Assembly: GCA_016802295.1 (NCBI GenBank)
Contig: JAESIW010000064.1
Coordinates: 310,001-374,000, forward strand
Reading direction: 5' to 3'
DNA from: Brachionus rotundiformis
Taxonomy: Eukaryota; Rotifera; Eurotatoria; Ploima; Brachionidae
Length of the DNA stretch: 64,000 nt
Positions 48,666 to 59,319 of this stretch are shown one piece after another. The stretch's first letter is position 1. Every line of letters starts with the position of its first letter. A model generated the notes under the pieces. It searched no databases. It was not told the origin of the DNA and was given only the letters and a program-made list of their open reading frames with translations. The position numbers were made by a program, and so were the translations under genes.

Positions 48666-49736
48666 TGTATGCCAAACAAAGCCTTTAAATGGATACCTCA
48701 AAGGCGATGTAAATAAAGACGACTAGCATTAACATGAGAATCAACATTTAACGAAAGAGTATTCCGAAATTAAGATGAACTGGATTGAAGAAAAGGTAAA
48801 AGCAAAAAGATCGACTAAAGGGGAGATCAAAAATCGAATAAGGATAAAATATTATGGAATTAATCTAAAGTGTTAACAGTTAACTTGATGACTATGGAAA
48901 CTAATTGTTTTGTATTAAATGATGCTGAAGGAAATCAATTTTCTAATTTGTATTCAAGATTTTTCATCAGAAATATATATTAATCAAACAAGTTATTTAA
49001 AATTCTTAAATTTTCATCTATAAAATATCAACTAATAAAATAAGTATCAATTATAAATCTTGATAAATCTTATTGTCTCTAGATAACTCATTAGTAATAT
49101 AAAGAAAGCCTTATCTTTGTTTAATTTTGAATATTTATATAAAACAATTTATGATAACAGTCTAATTTATAACTATTTTAAAACAATAAAATTAAAAAAC
49201 CTTAAATTTTTGTCAACATCTAATTAATATCAGAGTTTGTTTTTTTTTGTAAAATAGTTTTTAATTAAAATGTAAATTATTTGATGCACAATCAATTAAT
49301 ATTTATGTGTGGCGACTCATGATCGCTATATTTGTCCCAAAAATTAAAAAAAAATATATATCCCTAATTCTTATAAATAACAGCTTAAAGTTGGGCAAAC
49401 ACTCGACCATTCTTCGCTTCTAATGTTTGTTTGCAGCAAATATTTATAAAAGACCAATCGTCTAGAAATAAGTTCAATAGAATAAAATTAGGTCCGTTCT
49501 AGTTTCTCGTTACCAATGGTTACAATTTTTTTTTCGATTTTCTGTCCCCATCATTTTAATAAAACATTTAAATTTAAATTTCCATTCAATTTACATCTAA
49601 TAAATTATTATAATTTGAAATAATCGTCTTGGACCCACTAAATCAAATCGAATTGAAATTTTACTATCAAGTTTTGAATTTTTTTTAGTTTAATTGGAAT
49701 TTAAATTTAGAAGAAGGTAAATTTTAAGTGTTAAAA

Positions 49737-52700
49737 ATGCTGGACATTGATAGCCTACCAATCGGTATCAAACCGACAAATAGAATGGACTTTGAAGAAT
49801 TAATTGAAGAAAAACTTAAAATAGCCGATCAACTAGATCAAGAACAGCAAGAGCTCTCGAAAAAGTCAAAAGTAAAAAAAAAGGTATCAGCAAGACCTGT
49901 TGCTGAAGCGATTGAGGAAGACCTTTCGGACGAGTCCGACCAGCAAATTGAAATTTCAATAAACGACGAAGAAGAGGTCCAATGCGAGCCAGATCCAGAG
50001 CCCGAACCACTTGACTCGAAACCAAAACCAAGACCTTTTCTCAAAAGAGGTGAGGGCCTCAAGCGCTACCAACCACAAGCCAAAAAAAACCCAGAGACTA
50101 ACAAAAAATCTTCACTAAATAGAAAAAGTGTTTCAACTTCAAACATAAATCCAAAACCAAAACAATCTAGCCAAACTGTTGCCAAACCACGAACTTTGCC
50201 CAAGAAAAAAGTGGAAAACAAAGCTCAAACTGTAGTCAAGACAAAGCCTAGTCCGGCACCCAAAGTCGAGCCTAAAAAAACTGAGCCCAAATTGCCAGAA
50301 AAACTTCCCGAGAGTGAAAATTTGGTTGAAGAAGAGGAAGAAGAAGAGTTTGATTCAAATTATTTTAAACCAAAATTGGTTCAATCGTCTAACAATTACA
50401 ACGATGAGCACAATGATACTGAGTTAAAAGAATTTGAAAATTTGGAAAAGTATGTCGAAGAGCATCCTTCTTTCCAGACATCCATTGTAAAAAATTTTGT
50501 ACCCAAGTCAAATGCAGACCAATTCTGCGAATATGAACCAAATAATTTTTACTCAAACATGTATCACTCTGATAAGGAAAATTTAAAAAATATATATTCC
50601 AATTTTGATGATTCTGATATGGAGGAATTTATGGACAAAGGAGAAAAAAATTATGGCCAAGACTTGGACGATTTGGACTCAAGTAATCGAACACTCGAAA
50701 ATGAGAACAAAAATCATAACACTAGCAGCTCCAGCTCGGTCCTTTCGCGAAAAGTAAAGCGAATATCAAGCACCAACAAATTGCCAAATACAGAAGATTA
50801 TTTAGCAAACTTGGTAAAGGAGAAAAAATATGTGTGTGGAAATTATGAGGCTGATGATTTGGACTTCTTTGACACTAAGTTAAATTATAATCAAGGTGAC
50901 AATGAGGAAATAAATTTTGAAAACTACAGAAGCTATAAAAGCTCATTTGAAAATTGGGATTCTTCAAAAAAAGTTAAATTCGACGACTCTTCGACGTGGA
51001 TAGACCAAACTGTGGAAAATAATAATGACAGATACAAGGACATAGATGAATATGATGAAAAAGAGCCAGCTCCAGTCTCAAAACTGATCAATAAATTGTT
51101 TCCTTCTATTAAGGAACAAGAGAACAAGCAAAAGCAGGCTCTGATGAAGCAGCAAATGCAAAGAGACCAAGAGATTTTTGAGCGGATGAAACAGGAGCAA
51201 ATAAAAAATGTGACTGAGAGTGAAAAACCAACCAATTTGGCAAGCAATATAAATGCCAATGTTCTTAGGGAAAAAATTAATCAGCTTGAGACTGAAATTG
51301 AGTTGTTTAAGAAGAAAAATGTTGAGGTGAATAAAATGAAAGAAAAGTTGGACACAGAAGTTAAATTAGCAGAGACAAATAGAAAACTTTTTGACAAACA
51401 AAAACAAGAAGAAATGAACAGATTAAAAGAAATCCATGAAGAAGAAATGAGAAAGTTAAAGCAGGAAAAGAAGATTTTCGAGCAATATAAACAATCAGTA
51501 AAAGACAGACCTGATAGAAAAGAGAGAGACGAGCTCGAAAAACTTAATAAGCAGGTAATGTTCCAGAAATTTTGTTTCTTTTATTCCTTATTCACTTTTT
51601 TTGGATCAAAAGGTCATTACTTTTGATTTCCATTCCAAGACGATCCTTTGAATTTACCCTTGCTTCTATCCATGTCATTACCATTTAACTTTTTTGCGCC
51701 AAGTTCATGTCCAGTCTTTTATTTGTGATACATTGGCTCAATGCCTTTGAGTTCGTTCTTTCGTATTATTATTTGAAAATGCCTCAGGCTTGTGGATCCC
51801 AAGAATCCATCTCAGATTACCAGTGTGGAAGGTGTTTAGATTTTTCCAATTTAGAAACTCTCCATCATTAACTTCTGTAAATCGACGTAGCTTTATATCT
51901 ATTATTTTTATTAGCTATTAATTATATTCATATTATTTTTCTTGGATTTTAATTAATAAATTACGAATATAGTGTTTAATTGAGCACTATAAACTGGTCT
52001 AATATAATTTTTTAATTTTTTTCTAATGAGAAATTTAAATGACCTCATTAATTAACTATATTGATTATTCAGTAAATAGTTATTAAGAGGCTATTGTTGC
52101 TATTAGTTTCTGAAGAATAAATTTTTTATCTAAAAGATTTTAAAATAAATTTGAAACAGCTCTACCATTAAATTGATTATTTAGAATTGCAATTAAGTTC
52201 AAATGTGATTGTGTTAAATTTAAAAGTCAAGAATTAATAAATTTATTGAATATATTTAATTAATAAACTCATTCAATAACTTGTCTAAGAATTTTTTAAT
52301 GGTACTTTTTAAATGAAAAATTACAAAAGCCTGTAGTAAATTAATTAATTAATTTGAAGTGAAGAGGTTTATTAGTGTTTATTTGAATTATTCTATTCTG
52401 GTAATTTTCTTTACAATGGTACGAAGAAAATATATTTTTTTCATTAAATATTCATCAAATCTTACGTAAAATATATTTCCTAAATGGAAAGAGAAAACTC
52501 GAAATTAACTTAATCTCTATTTTATACATCATATGTTAACCATATTTCCTAATGGTACGGTGAATGATTTAAACAGTGACAAAATAAAAATTTTGATTAA
52601 AAAGGGATACAAAATAAGCAATTAGATTAATTTATTTTTGACTATTTTCAATTAGTAATAATGCCTGACTTAATTTAACCTGATAAATAAAATAAAAATT

Positions 52701-54129
52701 TAGAAAATTACCTCTAAAGATAATATTTTTAAAATATTTTTTTTCTTAGATAATTGAATTGTCTGAGGAAATGAAAACGAGAGAGACTAGATGGATAGCC
52801 AACAATAATAGACTAAAAGAAAGAATAGAAACATTGGAAAGAGAAAAACTTGAGCTCAAAAAAGAACTTCAACTGTTTGAAAAACAACGCATTGAGTCTT
52901 TAATCAAGATGACTAATCAAAGTAGCCAACAAAGATCCCAATCACCCAATGCTTATCCTTTGCCACAAAAATCTAGTAATACAAAAAACTTAAGCAAAAA
53001 CTTGACCATAAATACAAACAACTTCGAGACAGACTATTTTCATTCTCAACAGAACACTTATCCGAGCCTCAAGAGAACTACCAGCGAAAAATCACTACCA
53101 AACTCTTCTCCCACCTCTTCGTCTTCTTCAATCGGATCTACAAGTTCACTAGCAACAAATTCAAATACCAATTTTAACCAACCTCAGCCTAATATCATCC
53201 AACAAAACTATCATCCACACACAATTAATTCACCTCTAACTTCCAATTCATTTGATTCGGTAAAATCTGATATCCGTGTGCAAAACCATAAATCTTATTC
53301 ACCACAGCAGCCTAACCTTGTCAAAAGTGTAAAATTCAATCCAGAACAACTTAAGGAAACCCGCTACTATTCCCCAAATGGAACTAATCTTATAGAAAAT
53401 GAAGAATTTGATAGTAGTCGATCGAATAGTCTACCGGTTAATTTAGCTAACACGTCCGCTAATTCTTACAGGCAGTCATTTCAGCCACAACCATCAACTA
53501 GCGAGTCAGATTATGTCTTATCATCTGTTTCGGGAACTGATAGAAAATTGAAAGTAAAAGAAGTTAGAGTTGTCCAAGGCAAACATACTGAAAAGCTTCT
53601 CGAAGACAATACTCTGTTGACAATATTTCCAAATGGTACGGTGAAAGAAGTGAGCAATGACAAAATGAAAATTTTGGTTAAATTTTTCAATGGGGATAGA
53701 AAAGAAGTAAATCGCGATACTGGCACTGAAACTTATTCATATGCAGAAACACAAATAACCCAAGTCATTTACTCAAATGGTTTGGAAATTCTAAAATTTC
53801 CCAATGGTCAAATAGAAAAGCATCATGTTGATAAAACAAAAGAGATTATATTTCCAGATAAAATATGTAAATTTATATATGGTGACGGAAGCGAGGAGAC
53901 TCGTTTGCCCAATGGAACTCTGATAAAAGTGGACAAAAATGGAGACAAAGTTATTGAATACCCGAACAAACAGCGGGAAATACACACAAAAGAATTTAAA
54001 AAACGTGAATATCCCGATGGCAGTGTTAAAACGGTTTACACAAATGGACTAAGTGAAACCAAGTATTCAAATGGCAGGGTAAGGCTAAAGGACTCGTTGG
54101 GCAATATTATTAGCGATACAAAGCCTTAA
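49737..54129 (+). CDS. CENPJ: Centriolar assembly protein CPAP / SAS-4
   Basis: Two exons, 49737-51554 and 52750-54129, give 1065 aa, against about 1340 in human. The N-terminal region has LPIGIKPTNRMDFEELIEE, aligned with the human TFEDYLEEQ region. PFLKRGEGLKRY at about 95-112 is a conserved CPAP element. Further on are KLINKLFPSIKEQ and a long coiled coil with VLREKINQLETEIELFKKK and KKIFEQYKQSVKDRPDRKERDEL. The C-terminal G-box (TCP10 domain) at about 873-1061 is a beta-repeat array with IFPNGTVKEV, FFNGDRKEV, FPNGQIEKHH, YPDGSVKTVYTNG and ETKYSNGRVRLKD. In CPAP the G-box binds STIL, and the protein controls procentriole assembly and centriole length. The start is the first ATG. The 1195-nt intron contains a decayed G-box copy and a LINE relic. 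Confidence 0.93.
51640..51900 (-). mobile_element. LINE (non-LTR retrotransposon) C-terminal remnant in CPAP intron
   Basis: Antisense to CPAP. The minus strand has an open stretch reading FLNWKNLNTFHTGNL and then RWILGIHK, followed by stops. The pattern L.(T/V)FH..(C)LRRILGI is typical of the region after the reverse transcriptase in several LINE families. The block is less AT-rich than the rest of the intron. Degraded and inactive. Confidence 0.45.
52535..52627 (+). pseudogene. Decayed copy of a CPAP G-box segment inside the CPAP intron
   Basis: About 90 bp match CPAP exon 2 at 53622-53713, with the same orientation and frame. Shared runs include atatttcc, aatggtacggtgaa and agtgacaaaat/gcaatgacaaaat. 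The copy still reads IFPNGTVNDLNSDKIKILI, then diverges and reaches a stop at 52623-52625. No convincing acceptor precedes it, so it is probably not an alternative exon. Confidence 0.65.
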
Positions 54130-55937
54130 ACAGTTATTTGTTTTAACAATACGCACTTTCCAAAATCTGTTTTTCCAAGATTAATTTAGAATTGATTTTA
54201 GTTGTAGCCATTTAGAGTCAACAAATTTATATGGAAAATAATTGGATATACAAAAGCTTTAATGAAATTTTAATTATTTTTATAAAAAGTTTTATAATCA
54301 ATAGATTAAGAAATTGAGTTTTTCATTTTTTAATCGATTTAATCAATTATAAAAAAAAGATTTAATTCTTTTTTTTTCATCTAGTTTTTAAAAAATTTTA
54401 TTCAATTTAATTTTTTCTGGAAATAAATTGCACAATTTTGAATAAAAAATTAAATTTAATTTATTTTTTATTAGACACTTTTTGCTCCACCGGAAGAAAA
54501 ATATAAAAGAAGTCATTTATCATAAAATTTTACAAAAATTTAAAATAATTCGTAAGAACCAATTTTACAAACTATTATTCTGGTTGTTTACGCTGCTAAA
54601 TAGTAATATCCCTTTGGACTTTCCAAAGACGCTCTATCAGTCTCATGCCAAGGACTCATTTGTAACATATAGAACTTTCAGCATACCAGTATCCTATACT
54701 TATATTAGCACATATTTTTTCTGAAATATATATTTACCATATTACAATCAAAATATTTTTTAACATTCCAAATTTTATTAAAATAAAACAGTTTAAATTT
54801 TCAAAGGATTTCCTCGCTTTAATTTTCAATAAGAAGTTTTACAACTAATTTTATTTCTTTATCATTGAAAAGTTACCAATTTAATTAAAATCGTTGAAAT
54901 ATATTAAGTTAATTTATCTAGTAATTAAATAAAATAGTAGATTTTTTGATTGATTTGGTTTAAATCCTCTCGACTTCATTTTTTTAAATAATATAATTTA
55001 ATAATATCATATACAATTTCGGAAATAGATTTTAATTTAATTTTCTAATTACTTTAAGTTAGCTAATCAGATTTTAATATACCATTAAGGTTATTTGTTA
55101 TGTTGAAAAGTAATTTGAAAAGTCTTGCTTGTATATCAAAAGGCTTTATCGCTATAATAATCTTGCCATGCTCATGCCAATAATTTCTAACTTCAGCCAA
55201 AATGATTCTATAACTCATTGAAGAATCAAGGATGATATTATCCAATTTTCCAGTATAAGAATAGTCTAATACTATTGAATGGATCAGCAAAACGCATAAG
55301 GCACTTATTTAGACAAAGTTCTACAAGCTATTTTCCGAAAGAATTTCATCAAAAAATCATACCAAAGAGTAGAGTCTCCCTGGTTCGATAAAAGTTGTAT
55401 TAATGATCAATCAATTTAAAAAACAGATTTGTGAAAAGATCAGGTGTATGTCTGGGAGCTTGCATATAATTGCCAACTTAGTATTATTTACCAATATATT
55501 GTCAAATGCACTATTAAAGATGATTTTCTTCTAAACTCTAGCTTCCTATTTTTAAAGTTAATATTAAAATAGATATTGAAATATTTAAATTATTTGGTTT
55601 TGTTAATTTTACAAAGCAATGCATATTAATATAAATTCCAAATTATTTCTTTAAATTTAAGGGTGATACTGAAAAATCCTATTATAAATTTTTACTTTTG
55701 TTTAAATTCTTGATTTTGCATAAATTTTATTTCATTTTTCTAAATTTCTATAAATTTTGTCAGATATTATTAAATTAGCTAATCGTTGGTAATTTCAAAT
55801 ATGCGATCATTTTTAACTACCATACTTTAAATAATTTTGTTAGCTTTACCAAGGGTTTTGATAAAGAATAAGACTAAAGAAGGTAGACTTCAACACACTT
55901 TCCGAGATAAAATACCAATTAATAATTTTATTTCCTT
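54130..55937. other. Intergenic downstream of CPAP
   Basis: AT-rich. An open frame at 54482-54724 starts from TTG and has no family match. A decayed minus-strand coding stretch at 55063-55380 is listed separately. Confidence 0.5.
55063..55380 (-). pseudogene. Decayed coding-like stretch, unknown
   Basis: On the minus strand, 55063-55290 is open for 75 codons with balanced composition (YSYTGKLDNIILDSS, AEVRNYWHEHGKIIIAIKPF). Just upstream, 55300-55380 is open in another frame (LSNQGDSTLWYDFLMKFF). Stops and a frame change separate them. It looks like a frameshifted relic, or two exons of an unrecognised gene. No function is assigned. Confidence 0.25.
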
Positions 55938-56141
55938 CTAATTATATTCTTCTTCAGGTTTCACTTCATCATTTTCAATTTGATCAATATTTACATCTTT
56001 CTTATCTTTATCTCTATTTTTAATTAAATATTTTAAGTCAAATTCAAATTCAAAATAAATTAAAATAAAGGACAAAAAATTTAATTCATTTAACTCGGCA
56101 AAAATTATATAACTTACACAAAGCTTTATTGCATTTTTCAA
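55938..56141 (-). CDS. Small hypothetical ORF, 67 aa
   Basis: An uninterrupted frame with an ATG start sits 122 bp from the divergent UBE2F start. The N-terminal part is hydrophobic and the tail is charged (KNRDKDKKDVNIDQIEND, ending EEEYN). The tail looks coding and the middle is AT-biased, so part of the frame may be intronic. I do not recognise it. Confidence 0.25.
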   Translation of the reverse strand: MKNAIKLCVSYIIFAELNELNFLSFILIYFEFEFDLKYLIKNRDKDKKDVNIDQIENDEVKPEEEYN

Positions 56142-56263
56142 ATGATTAGCAAAATTTCAAATTATTACTAAAAAAAAACAGCAATTGCGTAAATATACAA
56201 TAGAATTTGAAAGAAAAATCATCATTAATTAACAAAAAAAAACTTCCAAATATATTTATTAGA

Positions 56264-57008
56264 ATGTTTAGTCTTCAGAAAAAGCTTAAACAGGAGGCAA
56301 ATAAAGGAACAGCACAGCCTGCCAAGAAGCCTGTTGATCTAAGACAAAAGCTTCTGCAAAAAGAATTCGAAACACTTAAACAGCTACCAGTTGGTTGTAC
56401 CATCCATTTCGATAACCCTGACGTTTTACACCAATTTAAGCTAATTTTAGTTCCTGATAAAGACAGTCTTTGGTACGGTGGACGATTCGAATTTTTAATT
56501 AATGTTCCAGAAGGGTAATCCATTTAAAAAAAATTTATTTCAAAAATATAATTTTAATTTTCAAGATATAATTTTGATGTAAGTTTTTAATTATCATTTG
56601 AAAGCAATAATGACAAGTTATTTACTAGCCACCCAAAGTTACTTGTCTCACTCGGGTATGGCATCCGAATATAAATGAAAAAGGAGAAGTCTGTCTGAGT
56701 ATTTTGAGACAAAATTCTATTGATTCTTTTGGTAAGACCATTTTTTGTTTTATATAAAATCTTTATTTTTTTATATTCAAAGGCTGGCTGCCAACAAGAA
56801 CAATAGCAGACATAATATTTGGAATAAATTCTCTTTTTTATGTAAAATTAGAATTTTTTTATTCTAAAGCAATTTTAATTTATGTTTTAATTAGGATTTG
56901 GTAAATTTTGAGGATCCATTAAACACTGAAGCTGCCACAATGTTTCAAAACAATAAAGACATGTTTATTCGTAGAGTAAGAGAGTATATAAACAAATACT
57001 GCAAATAA
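56264..57008 (+). CDS. UBE2F: NEDD8-conjugating enzyme UBE2F
   Basis: Five exons: 56264-56514, 56566-56578, 56629-56731, 56783-56841, 56895-57008. The product is 179 aa, against 185 in human. The N-terminus MFSLQKKLKQE resembles the UBA3-docking extension of NEDD8 E2s. The UBC core has PPKVTCLTRVWHPNINEKGEVCLSILR (split here as PPKVTCLTRVWHPN and GEVCLSILR), with the catalytic Cys at 110. NSIDSFGWLPTRT and NSLFYDLVNFEDPLNTEAA distinguish it from UBE2M. With RBX2/SAG it neddylates CUL5 in the family. Exon 2 is only 13 nt (encoding YNFD), with canonical GT-AG sites on both sides. Confidence 0.94.
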
Positions 57009-57234
57009 GTCACAATTATTTTAATTGAGTGAAACGAAAACATTTTTGACTTGGTCTTTTTTTTAAATTGTATATTTAATCTTTTTAAAATTATTCTTTC
57101 TAAAAAAGAATAAAATACTAAAACACACTTTTTACCTGGTATCAAATTAAACTCTCGGAACTTATAATTACTTGATAATATGTTATTAAAATTATTTATT
57201 TAGAATTATCTTTATTTTATGATTAGGATAAAAT

Positions 57235-58130
57235 TTATTCCTCAGGTTTCGAGTGCTGAGTCAAAGCTTGGGAAAGGTTGTTTATTGGTATTGATAGTGT
57301 ATTTGGTATTTGGGAAAGGGGCATATTAAGTGTGCCGACTAGTTGTCCTCTAACTTGGTCGAGATCGCCAAGTTCAGAATATCTCTGGATTCCGGAACGT
57401 GTGTACAATTGCTGATTTATCATTCCGCCTAAAAAATATTAATTATTCATTTTCTATCTATATAAAAAACAAACCTAGAAGAACAAAATGTGGCATTTTT
57501 TTCATCAGTTTCAAATTTTCGTTCAGTTTTTCTTCCTTGAAAAATAAATAAACATTTCGTCCGAGGCCAGTGTTTACAATGGGCTCCAAATTTTTATATT
57601 TTGGATAATTTTTGATCATTAGTCTTTTAATGAAATAGAAAAACAAACTAAATTATTATCTAAAACTTACTGCATAACTACAGTGTTAAAATTCCACATT
57701 TTTGTATCAGTTTTTTTAAATTCAACTTTATTTCTTCGAACAATTTCACCACTAATATCCAATTTATGACAAATAAGCATAACTTCATTTTTTTCCAGAG
57801 TTTCATAGGCAAATTTTTGCAAAAATTGCTCGAACTCTCCAGCAGAGTCTGGGCCAAATTTTAATCTTTGTTTAATATTTGACTTTGACTGAATGCAAGA
57901 TTGAATAGGGTCGTGAACTTCTCTGGTAATAATTGGTTTTGTTAGATCTTCCAAAAATCGTGCTATGTCATGTCTTGGTTTAGGGACTTTTACATTATAT
58001 TTTCCACGGTATCTAACACTTTGTTGCCAAAGTTTTGGTACGATCAATCGAGCTTAAAAAGTTCCTTAGTGACATTTTCTTATTTATTTTCTTATTTAAA
58101 ATTACTTTTGTTTATTAGACTATTAGACAT
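57235..58130 (-). CDS. MRPL10: Mitochondrial ribosomal protein uL10m
   Basis: Four exons in transcript order: 58106-58130, 57671-58052, 57475-57623, 57235-57428. The product is 249 aa, against 261 in human. The 25-nt first exon encodes MSNSLINK plus one base and is inferred from phase and an ATG. The rest of the N-terminus is basic (VPKLWQQSVRYRGKYN), as expected for mitochondrial import. Family landmarks are MLICHKLDISGEIVRRN, NTGLGRNVYLFF, MPHFVLLGGMINQQLYTR and VRGQLVGTL. It forms the base of the L7/L12 stalk of the mitochondrial large subunit. The first exon is the least certain part. Confidence 0.88.
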
Positions 58131-58299
58131 TTCTTAAAACAAAATTATTTTGCTAAAAAATCAAAATTTATTCTTTAGAGATTGAGTTTTAAGTCCCAAA
58201 ATTTAGAAATATATTTAATTTTTTATTTTTATCTTATTTATTAAAAAATTATTGGAACCTATAAAAAAAATCAAATTAAAAAAAAATATTTAAAAAAAG

Positions 58300-58908
58300 T
58301 TAATTTCGTAGCGCAGCTAATCTTTTTGTAAGAAAATCTTCTTCTTCTTTGGTTCTATCAGAATCGACTCCAATTGAACTTAGATTAGAAGTGCCTGGTG
58401 CATCGGCAACTTTTGATTGAATTTCAAGACCATGCTCTTCGGCTACTTGTTTAATAAGTGAATCTACATCGGCCTGAGGCGTGCTTAGCGTAGTCGCCGA
58501 TGACATGGTGCCTTCTAAAACTCCAGACTTTACGTCTAAATTTTCAAATTGTTTCTCGAATTGTTCCATTATCTTTTGTACTTTTTCCAAGTCTAAACTG
58601 GCCATGGCGTTTTCAAGAGCCTTCGTAACACTTCCAATATTTTTCGCTACTCCTTGCATTGCCACAGCACTCTTTACTTTTGACGACACTGCATCTACTC
58701 TGGACGAAAGTCGAAGACAATTAATGTACTCATTCTTTTTTCTGATTGAGTTTTCGGCATAAATTTTGGCGGTCTCTAAGTCTTTATTTTCAATTGCTTT
58801 TTTTACTTTAGCCTTCTCAATCTGATGCTGCTTCTGGGCTTTTTGAGCCATCTTATCCAGTTGTTTAGCGCTAAATCTTAGCTGTATCAATGTATCTTCT
58901 AGTCCCAT
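58300..58908 (-). CDS. CHMP1: ESCRT-III component CHMP1
   Basis: A single exon encodes 202 aa, matching the usual 196-199 aa. The chain starts MGLEDTLIQLRFSAKQLDKM, is basic in the first 100 residues and acidic after, as in all Snf7/CHMP proteins. Motifs are YAENSIRKKNEYINCLRLSS, RVDAVSSKVKSAVAMQ, LDLEKVQKIMEQFEKQFE and TMSSATTLSTPQ. The C-terminal DFLTKRLAALRN is the MIM1 helix that binds MIT domains of VPS4. Acts in multivesicular body sorting and cytokinetic abscission. A GTG-started extension to 58926 exists, but the ATG at 58908 matches family length. A splice-acceptor-like TTTTTTAG ends 5 bases before this ATG. Confidence 0.93.
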   Translation of the reverse strand: MGLEDTLIQLRFSAKQLDKMAQKAQKQHQIEKAKVKKAIENKDLETAKIYAENSIRKKNEYINCLRLSSRVDAVSSKVKSAVAMQGVAKNIGSVTKALENAMASLDLEKVQKIMEQFEKQFENLDVKSGVLEGTMSSATTLSTPQADVDSLIKQVAEEHGLEIQSKVADAPGTSNLSSIGVDSDRTKEEEDFLTKRLAALRN

Positions 58909-59319
58909 TTTGTCTAAAAAATTCACAAAAATTAACTATTTCTTATTTTTTTAAATCTAATATATTTTAATTTCAAAATTTTATTATTTGCAATATAAAT
59001 ATTAGTAATAATACTTTTTAAAATTAGCATAAATGTGTTACCAAGATAGTCTTTGCTGTGACTCATTGGTACAATTTTGACCCATTATCTTAGCGCAGCA
59101 ATAAATGATGTTTTACTTAACTCATTAGATGATTTAATATTTTAATCTATTCCGCGTAAAAAAAAACAAGTTTAATTTTTTAACGCAGATTATTTAAAAT
59201 GCACAAATGCAAAATTATAACTCAATTTGAGCTGCATATAGAAAGCATCTTAATGAATAAAATATTTTATTCATTTATAAAAAAGGCACATTTTTTTTCA
59301 AAATTTACAAATATTAAAA
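58909..59319. other. Divergent promoter region, CHMP1 and RRP1
   Basis: 411 bp shared upstream region of two head-to-head genes. No motif was recognised beyond general AT-richness. Confidence 0.55.

Larger units (their letters stand above)
46245..49736. other. Intergenic between METTL1 and CPAP (head to head)
   Basis: About 3.5 kb of mostly AT-rich sequence. It contains an exon-like open stretch at 48329-48502 and a LINE-tail fragment around 48600-48665, both listed separately. Nothing else was supportable. Confidence 0.55.

Noticed and set aside
54482..54724. 80-codon plus-strand frame downstream of CPAP
   Set aside because: Starts with TTG and shows no family match. A weak minus-strand resemblance to a LINE motif was too short to report as an element.
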